A stretch of 64,000 nt of DNA. It comes from Cryptomeria japonica. Lineage: Eukaryota; Streptophyta; Pinopsida; Cupressales; Cupressaceae. How positions within the stretch are numbered: position 1 is the stretch's first letter; every line of letters starts with the position of its first letter. Below the pieces are notes generated by a model, which saw nothing but the letters and a program-made list of their open reading frames with translations, did no database searches and was not told the DNA's origin. This document shows, piece after piece, positions 35,850-46,119 of this stretch. Made by a program: the position numbers and the translations under genes. Location of the stretch: the NCBI RefSeq assembly GCF_030272615.1, contig NC_081409.1, forward strand, positions 871,774,379 through 871,838,378, in the 5' to 3' direction.

Positions 35850-36267
35850 ATAATTAATCGAGAAAGAGTAATATTGGATAAATGATTTTATATCACATTA
35901 TTTAATTATTGATTTGGAATTAATATTATCATTTAGTAAGAAAAGGCTTTATTATTAGTTATAATATTTGTTTATATAAATATCCTTTGATTTATTATTG
36001 TGGCTTTAATTTATTATAGCCTTGGTTTGTCTATTTATTGGGGTTTATATTTAATAGGTGATTTTATATCATTGATTTATGATCATTTGATAAATATTAT
36101 CTTTTAATTTGATTATTTGTCTATACACCCTTGGCTATTTTTTTGATGGGATTTTATAGTTAATTTTTCCCATGAATATTATTATTATTTCTCTTTCTAC
36201 ACTCTGGAATAGTTAATATATTCTTTCTACTTGCCCTCTCTTTCAATTGGCTGAATTATTGGGTAAG
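35850..36267 (+). repeat. G right LTR, segment 2
   Basis: Continues the right LTR from TAATTAATCGAG, matching 27,150-27,571 in the left copy. It stops at GGGTAAG, where the A-tail of LINE C (read on the minus strand) begins. The rest of this LTR lies beyond the right edge of the window. Confidence 0.82.
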
Positions 36268-36460
36268 TTTTTTATTAAGGAAAATCAGGTTTTAAGGGAC
36301 CCGAAACCTACTTACATAATGAGGAGATAAGCAAAAGAGAAACTAGGAAGAACAAAACAAAGAGAGAAAGGCTGCAAAAGAACAACAAAAAAAACATCAG
36401 CCAAGGAAAAGAACAACACAAGGCCAGTGAGAATCTAGCATCCTAAAACCAGATTACATA

Positions 36461-38746
36461 TTAGATGAAAATCTTTATAGTCTCTTCTGCATCCTTAACC
36501 AACATCATCATCGCATTAGCTGCCTCTTTCTATTCTTTGTTTTCCTGCTTTTGTTGAGTGTCTTTGGTCTTCAACTCTAGCTCACTAGTAGTTTGCCTGG
36601 TTCTGCGTATGGAGGAGTGTAGAATAGAACTAGAGGTTGGCTCATCATCAATGATCATCATATCTTTATTCTACTTGATCTTCTCCAGACAAGCAACCAA
36701 AGCATTCATGTTTGGAGAAGACACCTTCAACACTGCCAAACTATGCTCCATAACTTTCTTCAAGGCCTTCTCAGCTTTTGTAATCTGGTTGTTTATCAAA
36801 TCATTATCAATCTCACCCTTTTCTTTGATAATTCTCACATCTTCAAGATTCTTTAAATCTCCCTTAATCATATCTTTTTTCGGCCAGTCCGAAATTTCTT
36901 CTTCGTCCTCTGCATCACTAGTATCCTCTGCAACATCCCCTTTACCTTTAATGTTGGTATCCTTAATCAATTTCTCAATTTTATAATCCAGGTCTCTCTT
37001 TTTATTCTGAATAATGGAGATGCTATCAATCACCCATTTTTGAAAATTAAACATTTCTAGGGTACTATTTCTGGCAGCATTCAGAATGGAATCCGCATTC
37101 TCCATAACTGGAGCAGAGCTCACAGACCTAGGGTTTCCCTCCTCCATGCCGTGTTAAACATCATTCCTTCTACCCGAGACATAAGGGTTATCCTTCACTT
37201 CTGGCTCTTCAACATCCTCTTTTCTCTACTCATCCCCTTCCTCGTTGATGCAAGGACTTCGCAAGGTCATAACTTTTGACTCAATTGTCCAATTGGTCTA
37301 AAATTTTATGTGGACGTAGATCTTGAGGAGTTGATTGGATTTCCAATGAACCAAATTTGATAAGGGCCCCAAAACTTCAAATTTCCAGGGCCGGTTTCCT
37401 TCATCTAAGGTCTCAAAATTGGCTTTTACTCTTTTTTTTGATTTTTTAGAAAGTTGGTTTTTAAGTTAATTTTGAGCTCATAATCTTTTTAAGATTAGAA
37501 AGTTGTTAATTTTTGTCATAGGAATGGTTTTTATATTTCTAGAATGTTTCATGATTTTTGGGATAGATTTGAAAATTTCCTTAAATGGCAATTTTTGGAT
37601 TTTGTAAAAATCTGCCCAAAAAGGAATTTTTTGGTGATTGTTTAAAATAGGGACTTTTTCATTGTAATGGCAGAATGGTTGGAGTTTTAGAAGAAGAATG
37701 AAGAACATTTGATCTAGACTTGTGTTTATTTCTGATTATTCTTTGTTATATTTATTATGTTTTAACTGGTTACATCACTCGCCCTCAACCTCATTCTCCA
37801 CCTCTTCTTCTACCTCCTTCCCCTGTTCCTGCTCAGAACCAACATTCTCTTCTATGTCTTCTTTAGCTTCATCACTAACCCTCATTTTATTATGCAGAGG
37901 AAGATTATAATAATCTTCATCAAAATCAGAGCCATCATGACCCTCAAAAATGTGGGCATTCTCCACAAAGGGGTCATCCCTATTAGCCTTAGCTTTACCT
38001 TTCAAATGCTTATAAATTAACAAAATAAGGCCTTGGTGAGAAATGGGGTAGGATTTAGGTTTCTTGGCATGGTCGGTAAGGCTATCATTAAGGGAAGAAG
38101 CCAAATAGAAAGGCAACAAAATCTTCTAGCCATGGCGAAAATGGTTAAGGATGACAAAGTGGTAGTTGTAAACTTTTGAAAACCTTCCATCAACTGTAAG
38201 GTATTGCATTAAAACTTTCAACATTTTCTACCAAAAAGATTTTACCTGGTTAGGGAGGTAGTAGGACACATTATCCTTCTTAGCGAGTCGAGCCCTTTCT
38301 TCATCATTTTTAGGGAAATTCTTGGTAGCTTCCACCGAGAACTTGCGGTCTCTATAGAATTTGATGCCTTCCTTCTGCAATCATGTAACCTCTGCCACCA
38401 AATCTTCATCTAGCTTCCATGTCTAGCCAAATAGAATAACTTTATTACTATTTTAGCCCTTGGCAAAACCATGTGAAATAGACTTCTTACTCCCGTGCAA
38501 TTTCTCCATGTAATCAGTGAATCCATATCTGTGCAACCTTCTCCATATTTTCCTTTCGCTTTTCCAGCTATCATAGCTAGAAGGCTCATTGCGATTAAGA
38601 TTTCCCCCCATAATGTAATGGCTATTCAAGTTGAAACCCTCAATAGAGCAACCAAATGCTGAAGAAATAAGACACTGGAATAAAAAAGCAAGGTGATTTT
38701 CTTGTTGTTCAAATAGTCTTTTAAGAAATTCAATATAAACCAACAC
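36461..38746 (-). pseudogene. LINE C ORF3, unknown function, split by solo LTR K
   Basis: Homologue of LINE F ORF3, in the same position after RNase H. Conserved blocks are RRLHRYGFTDYMEKLHGS, KEGIKFYRDRKFSVEATKNF, LMQYLTVDGRFSKVYNYHF and LPFYLASSLNDSLTDHAKK. An acidic stretch rich in Glu (about 37,880-37,778) follows. After solo LTR K comes a helical C-terminus with NFQKWVIDSISIIQNKK, ending at TAA 36,461. The solo LTR plus its duplicated target (537 bases) is a multiple of three, so frame is kept on both sides. Stops near 38,450, 38,380, 38,220 and 38,130 break it. The start is uncertain: 38,746 is the first possible codon in the open frame. No known domain was recognised. Confidence 0.65.
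37246..37777. mobile_element. Solo LTR K in LINE C ORF3
   Basis: A 532-bp sequence bounded by TGATG...CATCA (perfect 5-bp inverted ends) and flanked by CTCGT on the left and CTCGC on the right, a target-site duplication with one mismatch. It has no coding sequence and interrupts ORF3 relative to LINE F. Size and ends fit a solo LTR; I cannot assign its family or orientation. It is not similar to the LTRs of A, B, D or G beyond the first bases. Confidence 0.7.
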
Positions 38747-38872
38747 TTAATATGATTAGGCCCATCACACTGGTGCTCATTATCACAATGCATTAAACAA
38801 GTAATCAACTGACACTCCACGTCATTCCAATAAATGTCATTGAGATCCGAACCCAGAAAGGTAATAATGAAA

Positions 38873-39465
38873 TTAACATGTACCATGGACTCTATCAAAT
38901 AATAATTTCTCACAGACTCCATTCTTACATGAAACTTCTCTGATATACTTATTATCCTCCTCTAAAATGACCCCCTCATTAGATAATAAATCAGCTACCC
39001 TGTTACCTTCCCTAAATGTATGGGTAATAATCACAGTATCATAGGCATCTAACATTTTTTTAGCATTATCAATGATATTATGAATATTCCAAGAAGGGGA
39101 ACTAATACCTTTAATAGCCTGAATAATATTGATAGAGTCCCCCTCCAGCCATATTTTTTTAAAATTAAAACTTTGAGCAAGTTGGAGACATTTTAACATT
39201 GCCAGAGCTTCTGCCACATGATTATTTTGAACTCCAAAGAGAGAGGCAATTGTAGCAACACAAATACCATAAGAGTTTCTGATGTCTCCTCCCCCTCCAG
39301 CCTTCCCAGGATTACCTTTAGCTACACCATCAAAGTTCACTTTAACCCAATCATGAATAGGGAACCTCCAAACAACATTATCTCTCCTACTCTTCATATC
39401 AGATTTGCAAACCTTGTGTATCAACTTCTATTCACTTAGGATGCTTTTCTGATTATCAGTCATGT
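38873..39465 (-). pseudogene. LINE C ORF2, third part: RNase H
   Basis: RVT_3-type RNase H of the LINE polyprotein: WVKVNFDGVAKGNPGKAG (first catalytic Asp), NNHVAEALAMLKCLQL (Glu), IWLEGDSINIIQAIKG (Asp) and HTFREGNRVADLLSNEG (last Asp), about 39,350-38,960. It aligns closely with LINE F at 23,317-23,800. The catalytic residues are kept and the 183-codon stretch is open. It is cut from the zf-RVT part by element D, whose TAAAA target copy starts at 39,466. Confidence 0.87.
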
Positions 39466-39470
39466 TAAAA
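39466..39470. repeat. Target-site duplication of element D, left copy
   Basis: TAAAA here and at 46,115-46,119 bracket element D exactly. Confidence 0.88.
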
Positions 39471-40594
39471 TGTTGGCATTTTGATGATGTTGTGGTTGTC
39501 ATTGATGGACACACACTTGCTTTGTGTACACTTTCTTGATGTATGAGTTATGCTCAACCGATATTGTTTTAACCAGTATTATGTATTATAGTCTTTAGAC
39601 TATCGGTGTTTTGCAGAAGATGTTTACTGGTCACAAACTGACTGAAGACCTAAAGTGGTATGAAGACCTCAAGTGGTTCGAGGATCTCAAGTAGTACAAA
39701 GGAACAAAGCGGTAGTTAACAATTTTCCAGTCTTCATTTTTGACAATCGGTAATTGGTAAATTGTATGAATCGGTATTACTCTGTGATGAGTTACCAACC
39801 GGTATTTTTGTGATGAGTTATCATCCACCAACACTTTGGTAGTGATTTTGTGTCATGTTACCAAATGTGTCTAGATGCACCAAACCTAGGAACTTGTAAT
39901 TTAATCCTATTGGACCAACATGAAATCAAAATCCTTTATAAGGACATCATTTCTAGGGTTTCAGATGATGATGAGGTTTTGTATGTACGATTATAGAAGA
40001 GAAGATTAGGTCTATGTGAAGAGTAGGAGTGTGAAGATATTGAAGATTGAAGTAATGCTGAAATGCATTAACAGTGAGCTATCAAGGATCTAACCAAGCA
40101 TACTGTGCTAGTATCTAGATCACTCACTTGTTGATTACTCACATCTTTGACAAGTCTAAAACCCTTAACCGGGTAGGCCTAGCAAAGCCTTTATAAATCC
40201 TCTAACAAGGTGGTTCACAACTATGAATCTAAAATCCTCTCACAAGGTAGTCTTTAATAGGACTTATCTCCTAACAGAGATCTAGATTCGTAACAGGATC
40301 TGTTCTAGTGAAGAACATTGTATGACCTTAACTGGTCTAGTTTGTATTCTAGAGATAGTTACTTGTGAGTTTCTGCTCACCGTGGTTTTTCCCATTTGGG
40401 CTTCCACGTCAATACATCTTATGTTATGGTGATTGTGCTTTTGTGGGTGAATGCTTTGTTTTCTATTTGGTTTGCATTTATCTTAACCCGTTTATTAGTG
40501 AATCTATCATACCGGTTATCTGCTAAATTGTTTAGAAGTTTGAGTTCAATGTTTTTTGGTATACTAATTCACCCCCTCCTCTTAGTATTCATCA
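39471..40594 (+). repeat. Element D 5' LTR
   Basis: 1,124 bp, TGTTGGCATT...ATTCATCA. It contains a TATA-like TTTATAAGGA at 39,935-39,944. The stretch at about 40,198-40,300 has four CCTAACAAGG-like motifs, followed by GTGGTTTTTCCCATTTGGG (about 40,383). The stretch 40,396-40,594 is open in the gag frame by chance; the gag start is after the primer site. Confidence 0.92.
39935..39944 (+). promoter_or_regulatory. TATA-like box in element D 5' LTR
   Basis: TTTATAAGGA in CCTTTATAAGGACATCAT, kept in the 3' LTR at 45,441-45,450 although flanking positions differ. Confidence 0.55.
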
Positions 40595-40596
40595 AT

Positions 40597-40609
40597 TGGT
40601 ATCAGAGCC
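40597..40609 (+). promoter_or_regulatory. Element D primer binding site
   Basis: TGGTATCAGAGCC, complementary to the 3' end of plant initiator tRNA-Met, two bases after the LTR end; the usual site in Ty1/copia elements. Confidence 0.92.
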
Positions 40610-40644
40610 AAGCTTTCTATAAGTCTAACCACTTGGAAGGAGAT

Positions 40645-42036
40645 ATGGGGGAATACACTATGAGGGAACTTACTCATCGTCTCACTCGGACTAAGAAATC
40701 CTATGATAAACTCAAAGTCAAGTATAAATCCTCTCTGGAAAAAAGAAGAGAGAATGCTGAGAAACTAATGGATCTTACTAAAAATAGTTCTTTTGATGAA
40801 GCAGACATTGATGCCCTAGTTGAAGAAGTTGAAAAACTAAATGAATCTAATGCAAACTTGAGAAGGGAACTAGAAGGACTGACTATCAGAATGTGTCAAG
40901 AGCTTGAGAACTGAAGGAAATTTGAAGATCTGGTAAAAGACAAAGATCATGAGATCTCTAAGCTAAAGCAAGAAATCAGTGCCCTTACTGCTCATCTCCA
41001 AGAGAGTAAAGTGGAAAAAGAAGAAATGCAAGGTGAACTAAACATGGATATTTATAAGAATGCAACCTTGAAGGAATCCAATGCTTCTATCTCCAAAGAA
41101 CTCACTGAGACAAAGGAGATACTTGCCAAATTCAATCAGAGTATTGCTAAGCTAGAGAAAAAGCTTGAATAAGCAAAACCAATAAAGAATACCACTGGAC
41201 TTGGTTTTTCCGGTTATGAGGAAGGTGAGACCTCTAGAACAAAAGATCTAGCATCAAAGAAGCAACCAACATCAAAGGATAAAGGTAAGCAAAAGTTTAA
41301 ACCTATTTTCTTTAATTGTCTCAAGGAAGGACATACTACTAATGTGTGTAGAAATAAGGCCTACAATAACTTTCCTTGTTTTCTAAACAATAAGCCTAGA
41401 TCCAATAAATTCAATGGAAGCTGTTATGCATGCAAAAAGTTTGGGCATAGAGCATTTGAATGTAGGTTTGTTTTGCACAGCACTGGGAGATACCCTCCAA
41501 GGACTCAAGGAGTTATCTTGGAACCCACTGTGAACCGGAATCCAAACCGGTATAATTCCTATGACCATTAGTCAACTGGTGGTGGCTATCAAGCGGCAAC
41601 CAGTTGGAGAGAAACCTATTTGATCTATCATGGTAGTGGTCACATTGCTGCAACATTCATAAGGAAGAATGGTAGAATGAACAATGGACCATGGAGATCA
41701 TTTGGAATGGTATGCTATCATTGCAACAAATCGAGACACACTGCCAGAACCTGCAGAATGAGGAAGAACCTACTAGATGATATATCAATCACTCCAGAAG
41801 GGAAGATTGATGTTGAAACCATTCAAGTGGAAATGAATAAGAAATGGAAAAAGAAACCTGAAGAAGTATCACAAGATGAACCAGTTTCTGTACCTAGTGT
41901 GGAAGTCTCTGAACCGGCAAACCGAGCTTTAGAAAAGCTTAGGGGGAGCATATCGGTGAAATATTTGAACCCCTGGTTTATATTGGTAAAGACCTTAACT
42001 GGTATACATTACCTATCACTTGACAAAAGATTTTGA
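40645..42036 (+). pseudogene. Element D Gag with zinc knuckles
   Basis: Structural RNA-binding protein. The start ATG 40,645 (MGEYTMRELTHRLTRTKKSY) is the first after the primer site; the frame open upstream is LTR. The N-terminal 170 codons are highly charged and look coiled-coil (KLKVKYKSSLEKRRENAEKL, then KEEMQGELN). Three knuckles follow: a decayed FFNCLKEGHTTNVC (first Cys lost, about 41,310), a perfect CYACKKFGHRAFEC (41,422-41,463) and a perfect CYHCNKSRHTARTC (about 41,713-41,753). Stops at 40,912, 41,170 and 41,569 lie in the frame. A globular Retrotrans_gag or UBN2 domain was not recognised, so the N-terminal part may be shortened compared with autonomous copia Gag. The frame ends at TGA 42,034-42,036. 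Confidence 0.7.
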
Positions 42037-42336
42037 AGTGGTAAAAGGCAAAATTAGGGTTTGTACCCTAGTGGTGGAGCATTTATTATGGTAGGTGAAA
42101 GATCGTTTAAAAGGGATTTTTGACGCCATTTTCACTTATCTATTTGCGAGTGAATAATTTTCAAGTGCAGAGTGATAATGTTGCATAAGAATCTAGAGAT
42201 CATTTTCAATCAATCAGGTGAAGAACATCAAAGTGATAATCCAGCAACCAAAGTGGTGTGTTGTGAGCAACATTGCAAAAATCCTAAATTTCAAAGTGTG
42301 AAGGTATTTCTCAAATTTTTTGTCTATCATTTAATC

Positions 42337-44700
42337 ATGGATTCTGCATCGCACTCTAGTCCTAGTGCACCTATAGAATCAATGAACTTTATTCAAAAGA
42401 AGATGAAATACAATGCCCTATCCCAAATACCCACTGGAGTCATAGTTGAGGAAGATATTTCATCTTACATTGATTGCAAATTGGAAGACCTAGGATCCCT
42501 AGTGATCCATTCCCAGCTAGGTCTATTCTATGGGGATGACAAGAAAATCAAACTAGAATATAGCATCCTAGAGAGGAAGAAACTAAACAATGTAGTGTAT
42601 TTTCTTGAAGAGTTCATGGAAGATCACATCCGAATTATCTTGAGCAGAGTACATGATGATAAAATGTACCTCGAGCGGACGCATGATATCACACCGGAAG
42701 CAATTCATGTCATCACCAGTTTCTGTAACATTGGTGAGGTGCCATCTTTAAGGAAGGTCATCAAGACTGAAATGACTAAGCTCACCGATTCTTTGAGCGA
42801 CCAATGGGGAATGACTGTCAATCCCATCAAAGATGACTTGGTTAAGTATACCTGCATGGTGATCGACTACTGGGTGTTTTATGCTAGCAGAATAAACTTT
42901 GTCCTTGCTGCTACAGTGAATGTCGCCTACAAAATGATTAAGGAAGATGCCTCTTTTGATTTGTGTACCTATTTGCAGACGCAACTACTATTGAACCTAA
43001 AGTCCATTAAACAGGATAATGCTTTAAGGTTTAGGTTTGGACAACTCTTGGTCGGCCTATTTTTCTACTTTCAAGGCTATTTTCTTGGAGTAGGTGATAT
43101 TCAATGGTCTACTAACCAACCGGTTACTAAACAAATTAGGGAAAGTCTCCAAGTGGTAGGAACCAGATATCCTAAGGTTTTGAATAAATATTCTGATGAA
43201 TTTGGGTGGAAAATGAGCCAAAGGATGAGGATTTCTAGAGATATTGTATAGAAATATGAAGATGGCATCTACTTTATCATAAAGGTAGATGAATGCATAA
43301 TGAAAGCAGTAGAGCTGAGAAAGGAAGCAGTAGAACCCATGGGGTATGAGGTAATGTATGACATGTTGGATGGGTATGCCTCTACCCTGATTGTCTCTCC
43401 CTTAAATGCAAAGAAAAAGTGAACCGACACCTACTTGGAAAGGGTAACACCGGTTGAAGATCCTACAATGAAAAAGGACAAGGTAGTGCCATCGGTATCG
43501 ACACTTGTTACCTTAACCAGCCCAAAAGTGACCAAGCGGTCACCTACCAAAAAGAAAGAAGAGAAAACGAAAGAGGAAGAGAAAAAGAAAGAGGAGGAGA
43601 AAAAGAAAGCAGAAGACAAGAGGAAACAAGAAGAGGAGAAGAGGAAAGAAGAGGAGAAGAGGAAAGAAGCGGAGAAGACGAAAGAAGCGGAGAAGAGGAA
43701 ATAAGAGGAGAAAAATGAGGAAGAAGATAAGAAGAAGGAAGAACTGAAGAAGAAGCAAGAAGAGGAACAAAAGAAGAAAGAAGAAGACAAGAAAAGAGCA
43801 GCAGAGGAGAAGGAATTAGAACAAGCCAAACAAGCGGAGACTCCCAAGGAAACCGACACTCAAGCCAAACCGGCTGACATCGCCAGTCCTATTGATCTCC
43901 AATCTGCATATGAATCAGAGCTTCTTCAAAGCATAAATCTTGCATAGGAATGGTTGGAAGCATTGAGGAGGAAGAAGGAACAAGATGTTATTCAAACTGC
44001 GGTTGACACTCTCACCAGTTTGATTCCTGGTACTAACCTTCCCAGTACCGATTCCTCTCTATCAAAGCTGAAACTTCTATGTACCGTTGTAGAGGACCAG
44101 GTCCAATGCCTGGAAGAAGTTGCTAAAGCAAATGCAAAGAAGAAGCATGAAAAGGCCCTCAACACTACCTTAGTTAAGAAACTAAATGAGCTCCGGTCTC
44201 AACTTCAGAAACAACAGAAGGACATAAGTGTTGCTATGGATGAGGGAAAATGACTGTTGAGCAAAATCAACCAACCCCATCTATTCTGCGATGATGTGCT
44301 CACCCAAAGAGAGAAACTCCAATCAGATTTGTAGACATACATAAGCAACTTCAAGATGCCATATGATTCCTTCACTACATATGGACAAACAGTTCATCGT
44401 TTTCAGCTTTAGTCTGCTAGGATAGAAGTGGAGATCAACAACTAGTCAAGAGATTTGCAGGAGCTTCAACTGGTCTTATTTCCTTGACTGCAAATTCTTC
44501 AGAAGTGCTTTCTCAATCTGGAATCCCTAATGGTAACTCAAGAGATGAGTACCATTGATGCCATGGAAGAACATGTATCTTAGATGCAGACCAAAAGTGA
44601 GGTTGCTACCTCATTACTTGAGTCATGGTCATTAGACATGAAGAATTTTTTATAGGATTTTAAATTGGTTTTTGACAAGTTTCATTCCTTATTGTCATAA
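42337..44700 (+). pseudogene. Element D ORF2, unknown function, about 787 codons
   Basis: Begins MDSASHSSPSAPIESMNF, in the gag frame after a 300-base gap. The first 300 codons are globular-looking and open: LGLFYGDDKKIKLEYSIL, then EAIHVITSFCNIGEVPSL, then MVIDYWVFYASRINFVLA with FRFGQLLVGLFFYFQ. The MVIDYWVFY region is shared with element E. Next is a strongly charged Lys/Glu repeat (43,550-43,830) that should form a long helix or coiled coil, then ALRRKKEQDVIQTAVDTL and a helical C-terminus to TAA 44,698-44,700. About ten stops interrupt it, the first at 43,252. There are no enzymatic motifs. It takes the place where copia elements carry pol. I do not recognise the family; a captured host gene or an accessory structural protein are both possible. 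Confidence 0.65.
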
Positions 44701-44963
44701 AAATTTACTCAATTTTAATGATAATGAGAAATAGGGGTTATTTTGTAGTATTTTGTCATTGTTGGCAAAGGGGGAGTAGTATTTAAAATTTTGGTGAATG
44801 ATTATGTATACTTTCATGTTACCACTTTAAGGGCGTAGTATACATTGTAATTTCTGCAAAAGGGATAGTGTATATGCTTAGGGGGAGTAATTTTGCAAAT
44901 GGCATATTTTTGTTGTAAAAACACTTAGATGTCAAAATTTTCCTAAGTGTTTCCATCAATGCC

Positions 44964-44974
44964 AAAGGGGGAGA
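44964..44974 (+). promoter_or_regulatory. Polypurine tract of element D
   Basis: AAAGGGGGAGA, one base before the 3' LTR; identical in element E. Confidence 0.88.
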
Positions 44975-44975
44975 T

Positions 44976-46114
44976 TGTTGGCATTTTGATGATCTTGTGG
45001 TTGTCATTGATGGACACACACTTGCATTGTGTAAACTTTCTTGATGTATGAGTTATGCTCAACCGATATTTGTTCCAATTGGTATTATGTATTATAGTCT
45101 TTAGACTATCGGTGTTTTGTAGAAGATGTTTACCAGTCACAAATTGACTGAAGACCTAAAGTGGTATGAATACCTCAAGCGGTTTGAGGATCTCAATCGA
45201 TATGAAGGAACAAATTAGTAGTTAACATTTTTCTAGTCTTCATTTTTGACAACCGGTAATCAGTAAATTGTATGAACTAGTATTACTGTGTGATGAGTTA
45301 CCAACCATTATTTCTGTGATGAGTTATCATCCACCAACACTTTGGCAGTGATTTTGTGTTGTGTTACCAAATGTGTCTAGATGCACTAAACCTAGGAAAT
45401 TGTAATTTAATCCTATTGGACCGACATGAAATCAGACTCCTTTATAAGGACATCATGTCTAGGGTTTTAGATGATGATGAGATTTTGTATGTGCGATTAT
45501 AGAAGAGAAGATTAGGTCTATGTGAAGAGTAGGAGTGTGGAGATATTGAAGACTGAAGTAATGTTGAAATGCATTAACAGTGAGCTATCAAGGATCTAAC
45601 CAAGCATACTGTGCTAGTATCTAGATCACTCACTTGTTGATTATTCACATCTTCGACAAGTCTGAAACCCTTAACCGAGTAGGCCTAGAAAAGCCTTTGT
45701 AAATCCTCTAACAAGGTGGTTCACAACTGTGAATTTGAAATCCTCTCACAAGGTAGTCTTTAACAAGGCTTATCTTCTAATAGAGATCTAGATTCCTAAC
45801 GGGATCTGTTCTGGTGAAGAACATTGCATGACCTTAATCAGTCTGACCTTAACTAGTTTGGTTTGTATTCTGTAGATAGTTACTTGTGAGTTTTTGCTCA
45901 CCATGGTTTTTCCCATTTGGGTTTCCACGTCAAAACATCTTGTGTTATGTTGATTGTGCTTTTGTGGAGAATGCTTTGTTTTCTATTTGGTTTACATTTA
46001 TCTTAACTAGTTTATTAGTGAATCTGTCATACCGGTTATCTACTAAAATGTTTAGAAGTTTGAGTTCAGTGTTTTTTGGTATACCAATTCACCCCTCCCT
46101 CTTAGTATTCATCA
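44976..46114 (+). repeat. Element D 3' LTR
   Basis: 1,139 bp, collinear with 39,471-40,594, starting TGTTGGCATT and ending ATTCATCA before the TAAAA duplication. Confidence 0.92.
45441..45450 (+). promoter_or_regulatory. TATA-like box in element D 3' LTR
   Basis: TTTATAAGGA, the counterpart of 39,935-39,944. Confidence 0.5.
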
Positions 46115-46119
46115 TAAAA

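Larger units (their letters stand above)
39471..46114 (+). mobile_element. Element D: copia-like LTR element with gag and an unknown ORF but no pol
   Basis: 6.6 kb element on the plus strand in LINE C, between zf-RVT and RNase H. LTRs are 39,471-40,594 and 44,976-46,114, TGTTGGCATTTT...TTCATCA, with TAAAA target duplication. The primer site is initiator-Met type, and the polypurine tract is AAAGGGGGAGA. Inside are a zinc-knuckle Gag (40,645) and a second ORF (42,337-44,700) in the same reading frame. No RT, RNase H, integrase or protease motif was found, so mobility would depend on proteins from another element. LTR divergence is about 10% over the first 265 bases by eye. Confidence 0.88.

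Noticed and set aside
37250-37777. Interpreting the sequence as part of LINE C's ORF3
   Set aside because: LINE F lacks it, and it has clean LTR-type ends and flanking duplications.
40396-40644. N-terminal extension of element D Gag into the LTR
   Set aside because: The frame is open by chance across the LTR end and primer site; the first ATG after the primer site is 40,645.
43431-43859. Minus-strand Ser/Phe-rich ORF (142 codons)
   Set aside because: It is the complement of the Lys/Glu-rich segment of D ORF2; low complexity explains its openness.
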